DNA of 64,000 nt, taken from contig CAYXBK010000020.1 of the NCBI GenBank assembly GCA_964463165.1, forward strand, positions 30,678 through 94,677, read 5' to 3'. Position numbers and translations under genes: made by a program. The notes under the pieces are model-generated. The model saw nothing but the letters and a program-made list of their open reading frames with translations, did no database searches and was not told the DNA's origin. Of the stretch, positions 1 to 8,695 are shown one piece after another (the stretch's first letter is position 1; each line of letters starts with the position of its first letter). The DNA is from UBA7236 sp964463165 (lineage in GTDB: Bacteria; Bacteroidota; Bacteroidia; Chitinophagales; BACL12).

Positions 1-584
1 TCTGTCATGAATAATGAACCGAATGTACCGAGCACAATCACGAGGTGCATGATCAATATCCTTCCCTCGAACGGGGTGCCCAGTTCACGCAGGGATGTGT
101 CATTATAATCCTCATCTCGCAACCACACCCAATATTCAATTCCATGTGTGAGAATAAATGCGAGTATACTGTAACGCATCCATGTGTCCCGGAGAAATAA
201 TGCATTTACAAATCCGATCATATCATCCGATTTATCCGCAGTGAGTAAACCGATAAACACAATAATAAAAATCAAATAAAAACCGAGCATGAAAAAGCGC
301 ACCCAGAAATACATGCGGCGCATATAGCGTTTGCTGTTTACCTGCTGATGCGTAAGTGTTTTTCCGTTAATGGTAAACCCCGGGTCGGGTTCCGAGATTT
401 TTTTTGCTTTCCCCATTTTCAGCCATTGATAAAAACTGATAATACCTGTTTCCCACCAGAATAAATAAAACAATGCAAAAAAGGAAAGATTAAAATAAAT
501 GATGCCGACGAGTGGAAATAAATTGGCAATGATGATCCCCGGTAAAACAGGAATGCTACGCTCGCGGGGGTCGAATATCGGCAT
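1..584 (-). CDS. Integral membrane protein, DUF6498-like (partial, cut by left edge)
   Basis: About 194 codons are visible, read leftward from an ATG at 584 (MPIFDPRERSIPVL) with no stop before the window edge, so the C-terminus is missing. I see four or five hydrophobic segments: near residues 17-45 (two close together, with the aromatic FFALFYLFWWETG), near 100-125, near 145-160 and a last one at the edge. A cytoplasmic-looking basic loop separates the first pair from the rest. The pattern recalls the DUF6498 membrane family, from memory and not certain. The gene starts 8 nt after the stop of the 142-aa gene upstream, so the two are probably cotranscribed. No enzymatic motif is visible. Confidence 0.7.
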   Translation of the reverse strand, partial: MPIFDPRERSIPVLPGIIIANLFPLVGIIYFNLSFFALFYLFWWETGIISFYQWLKMGKAKKISEPDPGFTINGKTLTHQQVNSKRYMRRMYFWVRFFMLGFYLIFIIVFIGLLTADKSDDMIGFVNALFLRDTWMRYSILAFILTHGIEYWVWLRDEDYNDTSLRELGTPFEGRILIMHLVIVLGTFGSLFMT

Positions 585-592
585 AAGAGGGT

Positions 593-1021
593 TTAATTAT
601 TTTGATCGCCGTGCAGTTTTTTAAGATAGGCAATTCCTTCTTCGGTTAATTCTTTTGTTTGCAGGCCACCCGCATACTCATAAGCAATATGCACACAACC
701 ATCCTGCAGGCTGAAATCCATGGCAACAGAATTTTTATTTCCGGAAGCAACTTCTTCACTCATAAAAAAAACAATCCGCCCGTCGTAACTGCATTTATAC
801 ACCGGTGTATTTTCCTCTGAAATAAAATCGGCAAATTCCGAAATCTCTTTTTTTTCAGTGATGTCGAAATATGTATCTGACGAACCTGCATGATACATCA
901 CGATCTGTATTTTCTCTGTGTTTTTTACCAGCTCATGTATTTCAGTTATTTTTTCACAACGCATAAATGTTACCACCATAAACACGAGGTACGCACCGAG
1001 AATTATTTTAAATAATTTCAT
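593..1021 (-). CDS. Small hypothetical membrane-anchored or secreted protein, 142 aa
   Basis: I do not recognise this protein. It opens with a basic residue and a hydrophobic stretch (residues 4-20), which would act as a signal anchor or signal peptide. A Cys at 22 follows, but the residues before it (FMR) are a poor lipobox. The remainder is charged and soluble-looking with two further Cys (78 and 108) that could pair outside the cytoplasm. It is followed after 8 nt by the DUF6498-like gene, so the two likely form an operon. The start lies 83 bp from the divergent sugar dehydrogenase start. The reading frame is open, with normal-looking amino acid composition, and the start is an ATG at 1021. 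Confidence 0.6.
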   Translation of the reverse strand: MKLFKIILGAYLVFMVVTFMRCEKITEIHELVKNTEKIQIVMYHAGSSDTYFDITEKKEISEFADFISEENTPVYKCSYDGRIVFFMSEEVASGNKNSVAMDFSLQDGCVHIAYEYAGGLQTKELTEEGIAYLKKLHGDQNN

Positions 1022-1104
1022 AATGTTTCCTAAAATTATAAAAATATTTTAAGACCATCGCAAAACTGCCGTTGATTTTCGGTAAACTTGTATGATCAAT
1101 TGTG

Positions 1105-2175
1105 ATGAAATTATTTGCACTCCTATCGGCATCTGTTATTTTATTTCTGCATTGCAGTTCAAATCGCCCGGGGCAACCTGTATCACACGATTTTGTGGAT
1201 GCACCGGAAATGAAAATACTTGCGCAAAATTTAGAAGTGCCCTGGGGAATGGGTTTTTTACCTGATGGCCGTCTTGTATTTAATGAACGCACAGGAAGGG
1301 TTACGATACTCGATTTAAAAACCGGGAATAAAATTCTTTTGATGGAACGTGAAATCTGGGATCGTGCAGAAGGTGGTTTGCTCGGACTTGCCGTTGATCC
1401 TCAATTCAATCAAAATCATTTTATTTTCATTTATGAAACCATTGAAAGCGGAAACAGAATTGTACGGTTGAAATTTGAAAATGAAATTTTAACTGAAGAT
1501 AAAATTCTGCTCGACAGTATTCCGAAAAAATTATTTCACGACGGCGGTATTTTAAAATTCGGGCCGGATGGATTTTTATATGCAGGCACAGGTGATGCAC
1601 GCACACCCGAAAATGCGCAGGATATTAATTCACTCTCAGGAAAAATTTTGCGCATGAACCGAAATGGTGAAATTCCTTCGGATAATTCTTTTAATAATTA
1701 TGTATGGAGTTACGGCCACCGGAATGTGCAGGGTTTATGCTGGGATACAAACGGAAATATGTTTGCAAGCGAACACGGACCAAGCGGTGAATTAAACGGA
1801 TGGTGTTGTCATGATGAATTAAATGCAATTCAAAAAGGAGGAAATTACGGATGGCCGTTTGTAATTGGCGATATGCAAAAAGAAAAAACAATTTTACCAA
1901 TCGCTCACAGCGGAGAGGATACCTGGGCACCGGGCGGAATTGAATTTTACAATGATAAAATAGTTGTTGCCTGTTTGCGGGGAGAAAAAATTTTATCCTT
2001 TGATATTTCAAATTCAAATGCAATTCATGCAGACACTTTAATTGATGACAAATACGGCCGGCTCAGAAATATTCTTACAACTCCGGATGGAGATTTGATT
2101 TTTTGCAGCTCTAACCGCGATGGAAGAGGTGATGCGCAGGAGGGGGATGATAAGATTTATCTTTTGAAAAAGTAG
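1105..2175 (+). CDS. PQQ-dependent sugar (aldose) dehydrogenase-like lipoprotein
   Basis: A six-bladed propeller of the soluble glucose/aldose dehydrogenase type, which in characterised members oxidises sugars with pyrroloquinoline quinone in the periplasm. Diagnostic stretches are present in order: the opening LEVPWGMGFLPDGRLVF, GGLLGLAVDPQF, the HDGG segment that carries the catalytic His in the family, YGHRNVQGL, and EHGPSGELN. The N-terminus is hydrophobic and reaches a Cys (LFLHCSSN), suggesting a lipoprotein with an imperfect lipobox. I chose the ATG at 1105 over the GTG at 1102 directly before it. A near-consensus -7 box (TAAACTTG, 1083-1090) lies only 14 nt upstream, so the leader would be very short. 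No PQQ biosynthesis genes are in the window. Confidence 0.88.
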   Translation: MKLFALLSASVILFLHCSSNRPGQPVSHDFVDAPEMKILAQNLEVPWGMGFLPDGRLVFNERTGRVTILDLKTGNKILLMEREIWDRAEGGLLGLAVDPQFNQNHFIFIYETIESGNRIVRLKFENEILTEDKILLDSIPKKLFHDGGILKFGPDGFLYAGTGDARTPENAQDINSLSGKILRMNRNGEIPSDNSFNNYVWSYGHRNVQGLCWDTNGNMFASEHGPSGELNGWCCHDELNAIQKGGNYGWPFVIGDMQKEKTILPIAHSGEDTWAPGGIEFYNDKIVVACLRGEKILSFDISNSNAIHADTLIDDKYGRLRNILTTPDGDLIFCSSNRDGRGDAQEGDDKIYLLKK

Positions 2176-2176
2176 G

Positions 2177-2338
2177 CAGTCGCAGTTGGCAGTTAACAGT
2201 CCGCGGTCCTCAGTCCACGGTCTGCGATTCCCAGCCTCTCCATGCTAATCTTAAATTCACTGTCTGAGTGGTATAATAGAAAAATGACAGGATGAGTGAT
2301 ACTGCGGACTGTGGACTGAGAACCGAGGACTGTTTAAC
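2177..2338. repeat. Heptad tandem arrays forming a long inverted repeat
   Basis: Right after the dehydrogenase stop (2175) runs a 7-bp-period array of the form AGTnnnC (2177-2225). A second array of the form ACTGnGG runs at 2301-2332. The two are inverted copies: 2192-2226 pairs with 2302-2338 over about 35 bp with few mismatches and a 75-nt loop. The transcript could fold into a long hairpin between the dehydrogenase and adk. The adk promoter lies just beyond it. Confidence 0.8.
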
Positions 2339-2344
2339 AAACCT

Positions 2345-2352
2345 TACCTTTG
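2345..2352 (+). promoter_or_regulatory. adk promoter, -7 box TACCTTTG
   Basis: Exact match to the Bacteroidota -7 consensus TAnnTTTG, 18 nt before the adk ATG at 2371. It overlaps an alternative in-frame TTG at 2350, which argues against that TTG as start codon. Confidence 0.65.
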
Positions 2353-2370
2353 TCATCGTCAAACCTAATT

Positions 2371-2970
2371 ATGATCAATTTAATCTTATTTGGCCCGCCG
2401 GGAAGCGGTAAAGGCACACAGGCGGATAAGCTCAAGGCACATTTCAATCTGCTGCATATATCCACCGGCGATTTGCTGAGAAAACAAATTGCAGACGGAA
2501 CCATGCTCGGACTTGAAGCAAAAAAATTTATGGATCAGGGCGTTTTGGTGCCTGATGAGGTAGTGATAGGAATGATCAGCAATACAGTGGATCAGGCACG
2601 TGCGGAAGGAAAAAATGGAATTATTTTCGACGGATTTCCACGGACTACCACGCAGGCAGAGGCACTGGATAAAATGTTGCTTGATAAAGGAACATCTGTT
2701 AGCGGTGTGTTGAGCCTTGTGGTGGATGAAGAAGAATTGACACAACGCATATTGAAACGCGGGCAAACGAGCGGAAGAACAGATGATAGCGATGTAGCAA
2801 CCATTAGAAAAAGAGTTCAGGAATACAGATTAAAAACGGAGCCTGTTGCCGGGTATTACAATAATGTGGGAATTTTAATGGAGGTAGAAGGTGTTGGTGG
2901 TATAGATGATATTTTTCAAGCACTTATTAACGCAGTCAACACAATTTCATCTACCCATTCGGATACATAA
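2371..2970 (+). CDS. adk: Adenylate kinase
   Basis: Catalyses ATP + AMP to 2 ADP in the cytosol. The N-terminus MINLILFGPPGSGKGTQ carries the P-loop at residues 8-16. The AMP-binding part (HISTGDLLRKQI) and the segment IIFDGFPRTTTQAEAL follow in the family order. At 199 aa it is the short form: the LID region (RGQTSGRTDDSDV) is only a short loop without the four Cys of zinc-binding adenylate kinases. I place the start at the ATG at 2371, because a perfect -7 box at 2345-2352 covers the earlier TTG at 2350 and because the family begins exactly here. It is followed 71 nt later by obg in the same direction, probably as one transcript. Confidence 0.95.
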   Translation: MINLILFGPPGSGKGTQADKLKAHFNLLHISTGDLLRKQIADGTMLGLEAKKFMDQGVLVPDEVVIGMISNTVDQARAEGKNGIIFDGFPRTTTQAEALDKMLLDKGTSVSGVLSLVVDEEELTQRILKRGQTSGRTDDSDVATIRKRVQEYRLKTEPVAGYYNNVGILMEVEGVGGIDDIFQALINAVNTISSTHSDT

Positions 2971-3013
2971 TCCTATCACTTCAAAAGTGAATAATAAAAT
3001 TCAAATAAAATAT

Positions 3014-3028
3014 TTCCGCACAGCGGAA
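3014..3028 (+). promoter_or_regulatory. Small hairpin before obg
   Basis: TTCCGC ACA GCGGAA gives a perfect 6-bp stem with a 3-nt loop, 13 nt before the unusual TTG start of obg. A second weak stem (TCACTT/AAGTGA) precedes it. It may stabilise the adk end or affect obg translation. There is no clean T-run, so it is not a convincing terminator. Confidence 0.4.
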
Positions 3029-3041
3029 TAAAACTGCATAC

Positions 3042-4031
3042 TTGGAAAAACAAAACTTTGTTGATTATGTAAAAATTCATTGCATCAGCGGAAACGGTGG
3101 TGCGGGAAGTATGCATTTTCACCGCGATAAACATACGATCAAAGGCGGACCGGATGGTGGCGATGGCGGAAGAGGCGGACATATTATTTTAAAAGGAAAT
3201 GCCCAGCTCTGGACATTGCTCCATCTTAAATACAGAAAACACATTAAAGCCAAACACGGTGAAAAAGGCAATGCACAATTGCGCACGGGTTCGTTTGGTG
3301 AAGATGTAATACTTGAAGTGCCGCTCGGCACAGTTGCCAAAGATTTCGAAACCGGGAAAGTGGAAGCAGAAGTTTTACACGACGGCCAGGAAATTATCTG
3401 GATACAGGGTGGCCGTGGCGGATTGGGAAATAATCATTTTAAATCGCCTACAAAACAAACACCGCGATATGCTCAACCGGGAGAACCGGGTATTGAGGGT
3501 TGGAAAATTCTCGAATTAAAAGTATTGGCAGATGTGGGTTTGGTGGGATTTCCAAATGCGGGTAAATCAACATTGTTGTCGGTGATGTCGGCGGCAAAAC
3601 CGGAAATTGCAGATTATGCATTTACCACACTGGTGCCGAATCTCGGCATTGTACCGTACCGGAATCACCGCAGTTTTATTATGGCGGATATTCCCGGAAT
3701 AATTGAAGGTGCCAGTGAAGGAAAAGGATTGGGCATTCGTTTCTTAAAACATATTGAACGCAATTCCATTTTATTATTTGTGATTCCCTGCGATTCAAAA
3801 GATATTCATAAAGAATATAAGATCCTGTTGAACGAACTGAAAAAATACAACAAGGATTTACTGACTAAAAAACGTTTGCTCGCAATTACAAAAAGCGATC
3901 TGCTGGATGCGGAACTTGAAAAATTATTGAAAAAAGATCTGCCTAAATTGCCAACCGTATTTATTTCTTCAAACACAAAAAGCAATCTCGATAAATTGAA
4001 AGATACGATCTGGAAAGAATTAACCGAATAA
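3042..4031 (+). CDS. obg: Obg family GTPase, ribosome assembly
   Basis: Essential GTPase that acts on the large ribosomal subunit and in stress control. The glycine-rich Obg fold is plain (GPDGGDGGRGGH, residues 36-47; GGRGGLGN). The G domain follows with G1 GFPNAGKS (169-176), the conserved switch region (TTLVPNLG), G3 DIPG (216-219) and G4 TKSD. It ends without the extra OCT domain. The start must be the TTG at 3042: the family in Bacteroidota begins NFVDYVKI a few residues after the start, and no ATG or GTG lies between the adk stop and this region. It lies downstream of adk in the same orientation. Confidence 0.95.
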   Translation: MEKQNFVDYVKIHCISGNGGAGSMHFHRDKHTIKGGPDGGDGGRGGHIILKGNAQLWTLLHLKYRKHIKAKHGEKGNAQLRTGSFGEDVILEVPLGTVAKDFETGKVEAEVLHDGQEIIWIQGGRGGLGNNHFKSPTKQTPRYAQPGEPGIEGWKILELKVLADVGLVGFPNAGKSTLLSVMSAAKPEIADYAFTTLVPNLGIVPYRNHRSFIMADIPGIIEGASEGKGLGIRFLKHIERNSILLFVIPCDSKDIHKEYKILLNELKKYNKDLLTKKRLLAITKSDLLDAELEKLLKKDLPKLPTVFISSNTKSNLDKLKDTIWKELTE

Positions 4032-4075
4032 TCATAAATGATGGGATTCGCATAAACCCGGGCAGGAATGAATTT

Positions 4076-4083
4076 TAATTTTG
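4076..4083 (+). promoter_or_regulatory. EamA gene promoter, -7 box TAATTTTG
   Basis: Perfect TAnnTTTG match, 20 nt before the ATG at 4104 and downstream of the obg stop. The transporter therefore probably has its own promoter. Confidence 0.6.
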
Positions 4084-4103
4084 CCTTCGTATTAATTCAT
4101 TAA

Positions 4104-5021
4104 ATGAAAAAATATTCAACAACCAACTGGCTTATTTTAATCGGGCTCTCCATTATCTGGGGCTGCTCTTTTATATTCATGAAAAAAGGCCTCGATACAT
4201 TTTCATGGGATGAAGTTGCCGCCATGCGCATCGCATTTTCCTGCATTGCAACACTTCCGTTATTATTTATTTTCAAAGCAAAAATTAAACGCCGCGAAAT
4301 AAAATATTATGCAATGACCGGATTTTTCGGAAGCGGTATGCCGGCATTTTGTTTTACGTATGCAGAAACACATATCGACAGCGGTATAACAGGAGTATTA
4401 AATTCGATGACACCCGTATTTGTTTTTATTCTCGGTGTTTTATTTTTCGGAATAAAATTCGAAAGGGTTAAACTCGTCGGTTTGATCGTTGCACTTACCG
4501 GATCTGTTTTTCTTGTGATCTTCGATAAAACGGAAGGAGGGAAAAATAATCTGGTTTATGCGTTGCCGGTATTTCTTGCAACCATCAGTTATGGCATCAG
4601 CGCAAATGTTGTAAAACGATTTTTGCAGGAAGCACATCCTCTCGCCATGGGTGCGGTGGGATTTTTATGCATTGGTATTCCGTGCATGATCTATCTTTCA
4701 ACAACACAATTCTGGACACATGCGGGCGATCCTTATTTTGTAAGAAGTATGTCGAGTGTTGCCGCATTATCTTTATTGGGAACAGTAACAGCTTCCATTG
4801 TTTTTTACGCATTGATTCAGCGGACAGATTCTATATTCGGATCACTTGTTTCTTATCTGATTCCGATCGTTGCAATTTTATTGGGGCTTGCAGACGGCGA
4901 GAAATTATTTATTTATCATTTCATGGGTATGCTGCTGATTTTGATCGGTGTGTTTATTATTAATTCGCAACCGGCAATTTTTATTAAAAGATTTCAGAAA
5001 AAAATGCAGGCAGGGAGATGA
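4104..5021 (+). CDS. EamA/DMT-family inner-membrane transporter
   Basis: A 305-aa protein of about ten hydrophobic segments arranged as two EamA repeats, the drug/metabolite transporter architecture. The first repeat opens with WLILIGLSIIWGCSFIFMKK, typical of the family. The second (around residues 155-290) ends in FMGMLLILIGVFIINSQ. The substrate cannot be read from sequence. Members export amino acids, nucleotides or other metabolites. The C-terminus is a short basic tail. It stands alone: obg upstream is separated by 72 nt with a promoter between, and a repeat-rich region follows. Confidence 0.88.
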   Translation: MKKYSTTNWLILIGLSIIWGCSFIFMKKGLDTFSWDEVAAMRIAFSCIATLPLLFIFKAKIKRREIKYYAMTGFFGSGMPAFCFTYAETHIDSGITGVLNSMTPVFVFILGVLFFGIKFERVKLVGLIVALTGSVFLVIFDKTEGGKNNLVYALPVFLATISYGISANVVKRFLQEAHPLAMGAVGFLCIGIPCMIYLSTTQFWTHAGDPYFVRSMSSVAALSLLGTVTASIVFYALIQRTDSIFGSLVSYLIPIVAILLGLADGEKLFIYHFMGMLLILIGVFIINSQPAIFIKRFQKKMQAGR

Positions 5022-5027
5022 GGGAGT

Positions 5028-5048
5028 GTTGAATGGTGAATAGTGGAT
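5028..5048. repeat. Heptad array after the EamA stop
   Basis: Three 7-bp units (GTTGAAT, GGTGAAT, AGTGGAT) starting 7 nt after the EamA stop codon. Confidence 0.6.
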
Positions 5049-5082
5049 CCCTAGTTTTTGGTTGGCAATTGTCGTTCTTCCT

Positions 5083-5524
5083 AATGCATCCTGTTCATCA
5101 GGTCACCCTGAGCTTGTCGAAGGGTTGTCGAAGGGTTATTGAGAGTGGTTCGACAGGCCCACCATGACGACTCGTTGGGAGGTGCTGAAATTTATGTAGA
5201 AGCATCACCGAACAAATTGTCACCCTGAGCTTTCGGAAAAATGCATCCCGTTCATCACGTCACCCTGAGCTTGTCGAAGGGTCGTCGAAGGGTTGTTGAG
5301 ATTGGTTCGGCAAGCTCACCATGACGACTCGTTGGGAGGTGCTGAAATTTATGTAGAAGCATCACCGAACAAATTGTCACCCTGAGCTTTCGGAAAAATG
5401 CATCCCGTTCATCACGTCACCCTGAGCTTGTCGAAGGGTCGTCGAAGGGTTGTTGAGATTGGTTCGGCAAGCTCACCATGACGACTCGTTGGGAGGTGCT
5501 GAAATTTATGTAGAAGCATCACCG
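5083..5524. repeat. 157-bp tandem array of REP-like palindromes
   Basis: Nearly three copies of a 157-bp unit begin at 5083, 5240 and 5397. The second and third look identical, while the first differs at scattered positions. The last unit stops at 5524. Each unit holds an imperfect palindrome: GTCACCCTGAGCTTGTCGAA facing GGTTCGGCAAGCTC, about 40 nt apart. This core is the kind of REP sequence seen between genes in many unrelated bacteria. I see no gene in 5022-5560. The array fills the space between the convergent EamA and propeller-protein genes. Confidence 0.9.
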
Positions 5525-5560
5525 CAACTGCAAACTACCTATCCTTAACCGTGATCTGCT

Positions 5561-8500
5561 TCAAATCAGAACGACTTTATGTATTGATTTCACGCCACCG
5601 GTTTCTATCAGCAAATAATAAATTCCCTCACTAACTCCGATCGGTTTCAACCATGTATCATTGCCGTTTGAGTTTGTTTCAAAAGACAATTGCCTGCTGG
5701 TTATATCATATAAGCCGAGGACTGTAATAGGCAGCGAAGAATAGATATGAATCATCTCTCCTGCTACAGGATTCGGGTAAACCGCAACATGAGGTGATGC
5801 CGGTGAAATATTTTCAATCACATCATCAACACAATAAGTGTCTGCGCAACCCATTGTATCGGTGATGGTGAGACATGCACATACGAACTCAGGGAGGGCA
5901 TAAAGATGCTCCGGGTTTTCTTCCGTTGAGGTACCTCCATCGCAAAAATTCCAGAAGTAAGATATGATGGCCGAAGAATCGCTGCCGAAAGATAAGTTTG
6001 TAAAATGTACGATGTAGTCGCCGTCAATTATATATTCAAACAGTGCATAGCACGAATCGGTGATCGTAGTGTCAATGATCACAGGCGGATAGATAATTGT
6101 ATCAAACTCCATAATAAAACCCGCTTTTCTGTAACCTCCCAAATCGTTATTTCCGCCCGCCCAAAAGCTGCCGTCGTTCCATGAAGCTGCGGTATGAAAC
6201 CTGTAATTGCCGATATGCGAAGGATAGACTTTAATATCTTTTAATGTATTGCCTGCTGTATCGATCAGCCGCACGAGCGCCTGTTTGGATTCATCTTCCG
6301 GGCCAGCAACAACAGAATCGTAGCTGCATGCGGCAATTATATAATTGTTGTATGCATCAAACGCAAGGTCAATATTTTCATAATCAGATTTGCCGTCATC
6401 AACAATTATGTAAGTTTTATTCCAGGCGTTCATCCCATCATTCAGCCTGTACTTGCTGATATAATACGCTTCGTCGGATACACCCGCTGCATATGCAAAA
6501 TTCAGATCGGGGTCGATCAAACCTTCACAGAACTGCGATGAATCACGCACCTGCGACCATACAACTGTTTCTGATAAATAATTATACGCAACGACAGCAC
6601 CGTGAAGGTGAAAATCCAAAACAGTACTTCCTGTCAAAAGAATGATGCTGTCACTGATTTGTTGGATACTCCTGACATAATCAATACCAGGTACAGTATC
6701 GACAATCGTGGCTGTCATTGTGCTTTTATTAATGAACGTGCACTGTGCACCGGCACCAGATGTCATATAAGCAAAGAACATCAGCTGGTTATTGGCGTGA
6801 TGCAAATAATCGGTAGTGAAATAATACGGAAAATCGGTTACGCCGAGAACATCCACCAAGGTATATCCGTAGAAACTGTTTCCCACGATACGGCTGACAT
6901 TGATATTGCCGTTGGTGTTGGTGACAAAAAATGCGGTATCCTGCACGATCTCCATATCAATCGGAAACCGGTTTGTGCCTACAACGGATTTTGTCGCCCT
7001 AGAAAGCAACGTGCCGTCTGCAGAAAAATGATATGCATACAAGGTGTCCGTCGAACTGTCATAATAAGGCTCTTCATCTAAATATGCAACGCTGTGAGCG
7101 GCAACCCAGAGCGAGCCGTCGGGTCCGGCTTTTAATTTATTGCCGAACAGGTATTCATCTTTTGTAATGTCTTCAAACCAAAGAAGGTTTTTTTCATGAT
7201 CGTACCTTTCCAGCCTGAGAATTGCTCCTGTTTGCTTGAGCACTGCCATACCCGAATCAACATGTTCGATGGCGATCACATAACTTTCAAACTGGTGCAT
7301 GCCGCCGAGGTAATGATCTTCGACAATATCACCGGTTGTTTCATTTGTTTTTACAAGTAAAGGCGCATGCTCGTTTTCTTCAGTTTCGATATGCCCGATA
7401 TAATACATGCTGTTGCCAGCGCCATTATATACAGCATATCCTCCGGATTCTGCATCACAGGTGGAAATATCGAGGTCAATATCCTTTTCATAGAGGAAGT
7501 CCCCGGCGCCGGCTGTAACAGTCAGGTTACCCCATTCACCGGGGTCCCAGTTATCGCCATTATGATAACCCGTCATGCAAAGATCACCGGCATCATTAAA
7601 TGCCAGGGCCATGGCAGACTCCCCGCCGGAACAATCTTCGTCGATCAGTGTATAATCTTCCATATCGTAACTGTCGTACCACTCAATGAAACCATCCGAT
7701 TTCCTGAATTTCGAAATGCGGTAGAAATAAGCACCTCCCCCGACATATTTATGTTGCCAGCTCACATAAATGTTTTCGCCATCATCTATATAGCTGTCTA
7801 CATAAAAAGAACCAGCTCTGTCTTCAAACCATATCCGCTCGCCCGTCGCAGGATCAATCCTTGAAATTATCCCGTAATTGACAGATTCTTTCATCGTACC
7901 GAGTACGAACAAACTGCCATCTTCATCAAAGTAAATGTCTGATATGAAATCGATATAAATGTCGTCATCGGGAAGTGCCGGATCGGTGTTATAGATCCAC
8001 GACTGCCAAATGATACTGTCGAGATCGAGCTTGTATATTTTGTAAAGTGTATCATTTGAGCTGTAATAAATATCACCTGCTTCGTCAAAAGCGATATTAC
8101 CGGTGTTGCTGTGGCCATCATGAACGAAGGTATGGTCAACCATAATTTCTCCCGTTTCCCTGTCGAGAAACTGCAATCGCTGCAGGCCTTCAGAATTTGT
8201 AAAAAAAGTAACGGCTATCCATTCGTCGTTGTAATCATAGATCCGGCAGGCGTATTCGAAATAATATACATATGGTGTGACGAGTGTTTTCCAGAGGAAA
8301 TGGCCGTCGGCAGGATCAATGCGATAGCACCATCTTTCATATTCATCTTCATCGGGATTCCGTCGCACTGAAAGGGAATAGATACCGCTATCCTCTCCCG
8401 CCAGCACATCGTACATACTCTGGTTGTAATAATCATAATCTTCGTACTCCATGTCGTCAAATTCAGAAGTTGTCCAGATGTGGTTACCCATCGTATCGAC

Positions 8501-8695
8501 ACGGATCACGGCAGGGTTGTAATAAAAATTATCAAAGAATTTTCCTGCTATCAGAAAATCGTCTCCATAGCGAGCCATATCTTTTAGCGTTCCGCCATCG
8601 GGCTTCACATAATTATCTTCAAAATAGGTAAATGATGTCTGGCCGTATAAACCTGAAACTGCCAGCAGGAAGATTGGAAGTGTTTTGAGCATCAT
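5561..8695 (-). CDS. Secreted propeller/PKD protein with T9SS type A sorting domain, 1044 aa
   Basis: A signal peptide at the start (FLLAVSGLYGQ) is followed by some 850 residues of repeated beta-propeller-like segments. These contain many DxxG/DETG turns and phrases such as RIDPATGERIW, resembling PQQ-like or pyrrolo-quinoline repeats rather than a known enzyme. A PKD-like domain follows around 880-960 (FTNLSFGSDSSAIISYFWNF, with Cys pairs). The C-terminal 75 residues are a T9SS type A sorting domain (VAVYPNPVAGEMIHIYSS, GIYYLLIETGG). The protein should be exported by the Por system and left on the surface or released. It starts ATG ATG at 8695. A near-consensus -7 box (TATCTTTA) lies at 8711-8718. 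Confidence 0.85.
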   Translation of the reverse strand: MMLKTLPIFLLAVSGLYGQTSFTYFEDNYVKPDGGTLKDMARYGDDFLIAGKFFDNFYYNPAVIRVDTMGNHIWTTSEFDDMEYEDYDYYNQSMYDVLAGEDSGIYSLSVRRNPDEDEYERWCYRIDPADGHFLWKTLVTPYVYYFEYACRIYDYNDEWIAVTFFTNSEGLQRLQFLDRETGEIMVDHTFVHDGHSNTGNIAFDEAGDIYYSSNDTLYKIYKLDLDSIIWQSWIYNTDPALPDDDIYIDFISDIYFDEDGSLFVLGTMKESVNYGIISRIDPATGERIWFEDRAGSFYVDSYIDDGENIYVSWQHKYVGGGAYFYRISKFRKSDGFIEWYDSYDMEDYTLIDEDCSGGESAMALAFNDAGDLCMTGYHNGDNWDPGEWGNLTVTAGAGDFLYEKDIDLDISTCDAESGGYAVYNGAGNSMYYIGHIETEENEHAPLLVKTNETTGDIVEDHYLGGMHQFESYVIAIEHVDSGMAVLKQTGAILRLERYDHEKNLLWFEDITKDEYLFGNKLKAGPDGSLWVAAHSVAYLDEEPYYDSSTDTLYAYHFSADGTLLSRATKSVVGTNRFPIDMEIVQDTAFFVTNTNGNINVSRIVGNSFYGYTLVDVLGVTDFPYYFTTDYLHHANNQLMFFAYMTSGAGAQCTFINKSTMTATIVDTVPGIDYVRSIQQISDSIILLTGSTVLDFHLHGAVVAYNYLSETVVWSQVRDSSQFCEGLIDPDLNFAYAAGVSDEAYYISKYRLNDGMNAWNKTYIIVDDGKSDYENIDLAFDAYNNYIIAACSYDSVVAGPEDESKQALVRLIDTAGNTLKDIKVYPSHIGNYRFHTAASWNDGSFWAGGNNDLGGYRKAGFIMEFDTIIYPPVIIDTTITDSCYALFEYIIDGDYIVHFTNLSFGSDSSAIISYFWNFCDGGTSTEENPEHLYALPEFVCACLTITDTMGCADTYCVDDVIENISPASPHVAVYPNPVAGEMIHIYSSLPITVLGLYDITSRQLSFETNSNGNDTWLKPIGVSEGIYYLLIETGGVKSIHKVVLI

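Noticed and set aside
2350..2370. TTG start of adk 21 nt upstream of the ATG
   Set aside because: The -7 promoter box covers this TTG, and the family starts at the ATG.
5083..5524. CRISPR array
   Set aside because: Units are 157 bp and tandem, without unique spacers between short repeats. No cas genes in the window.
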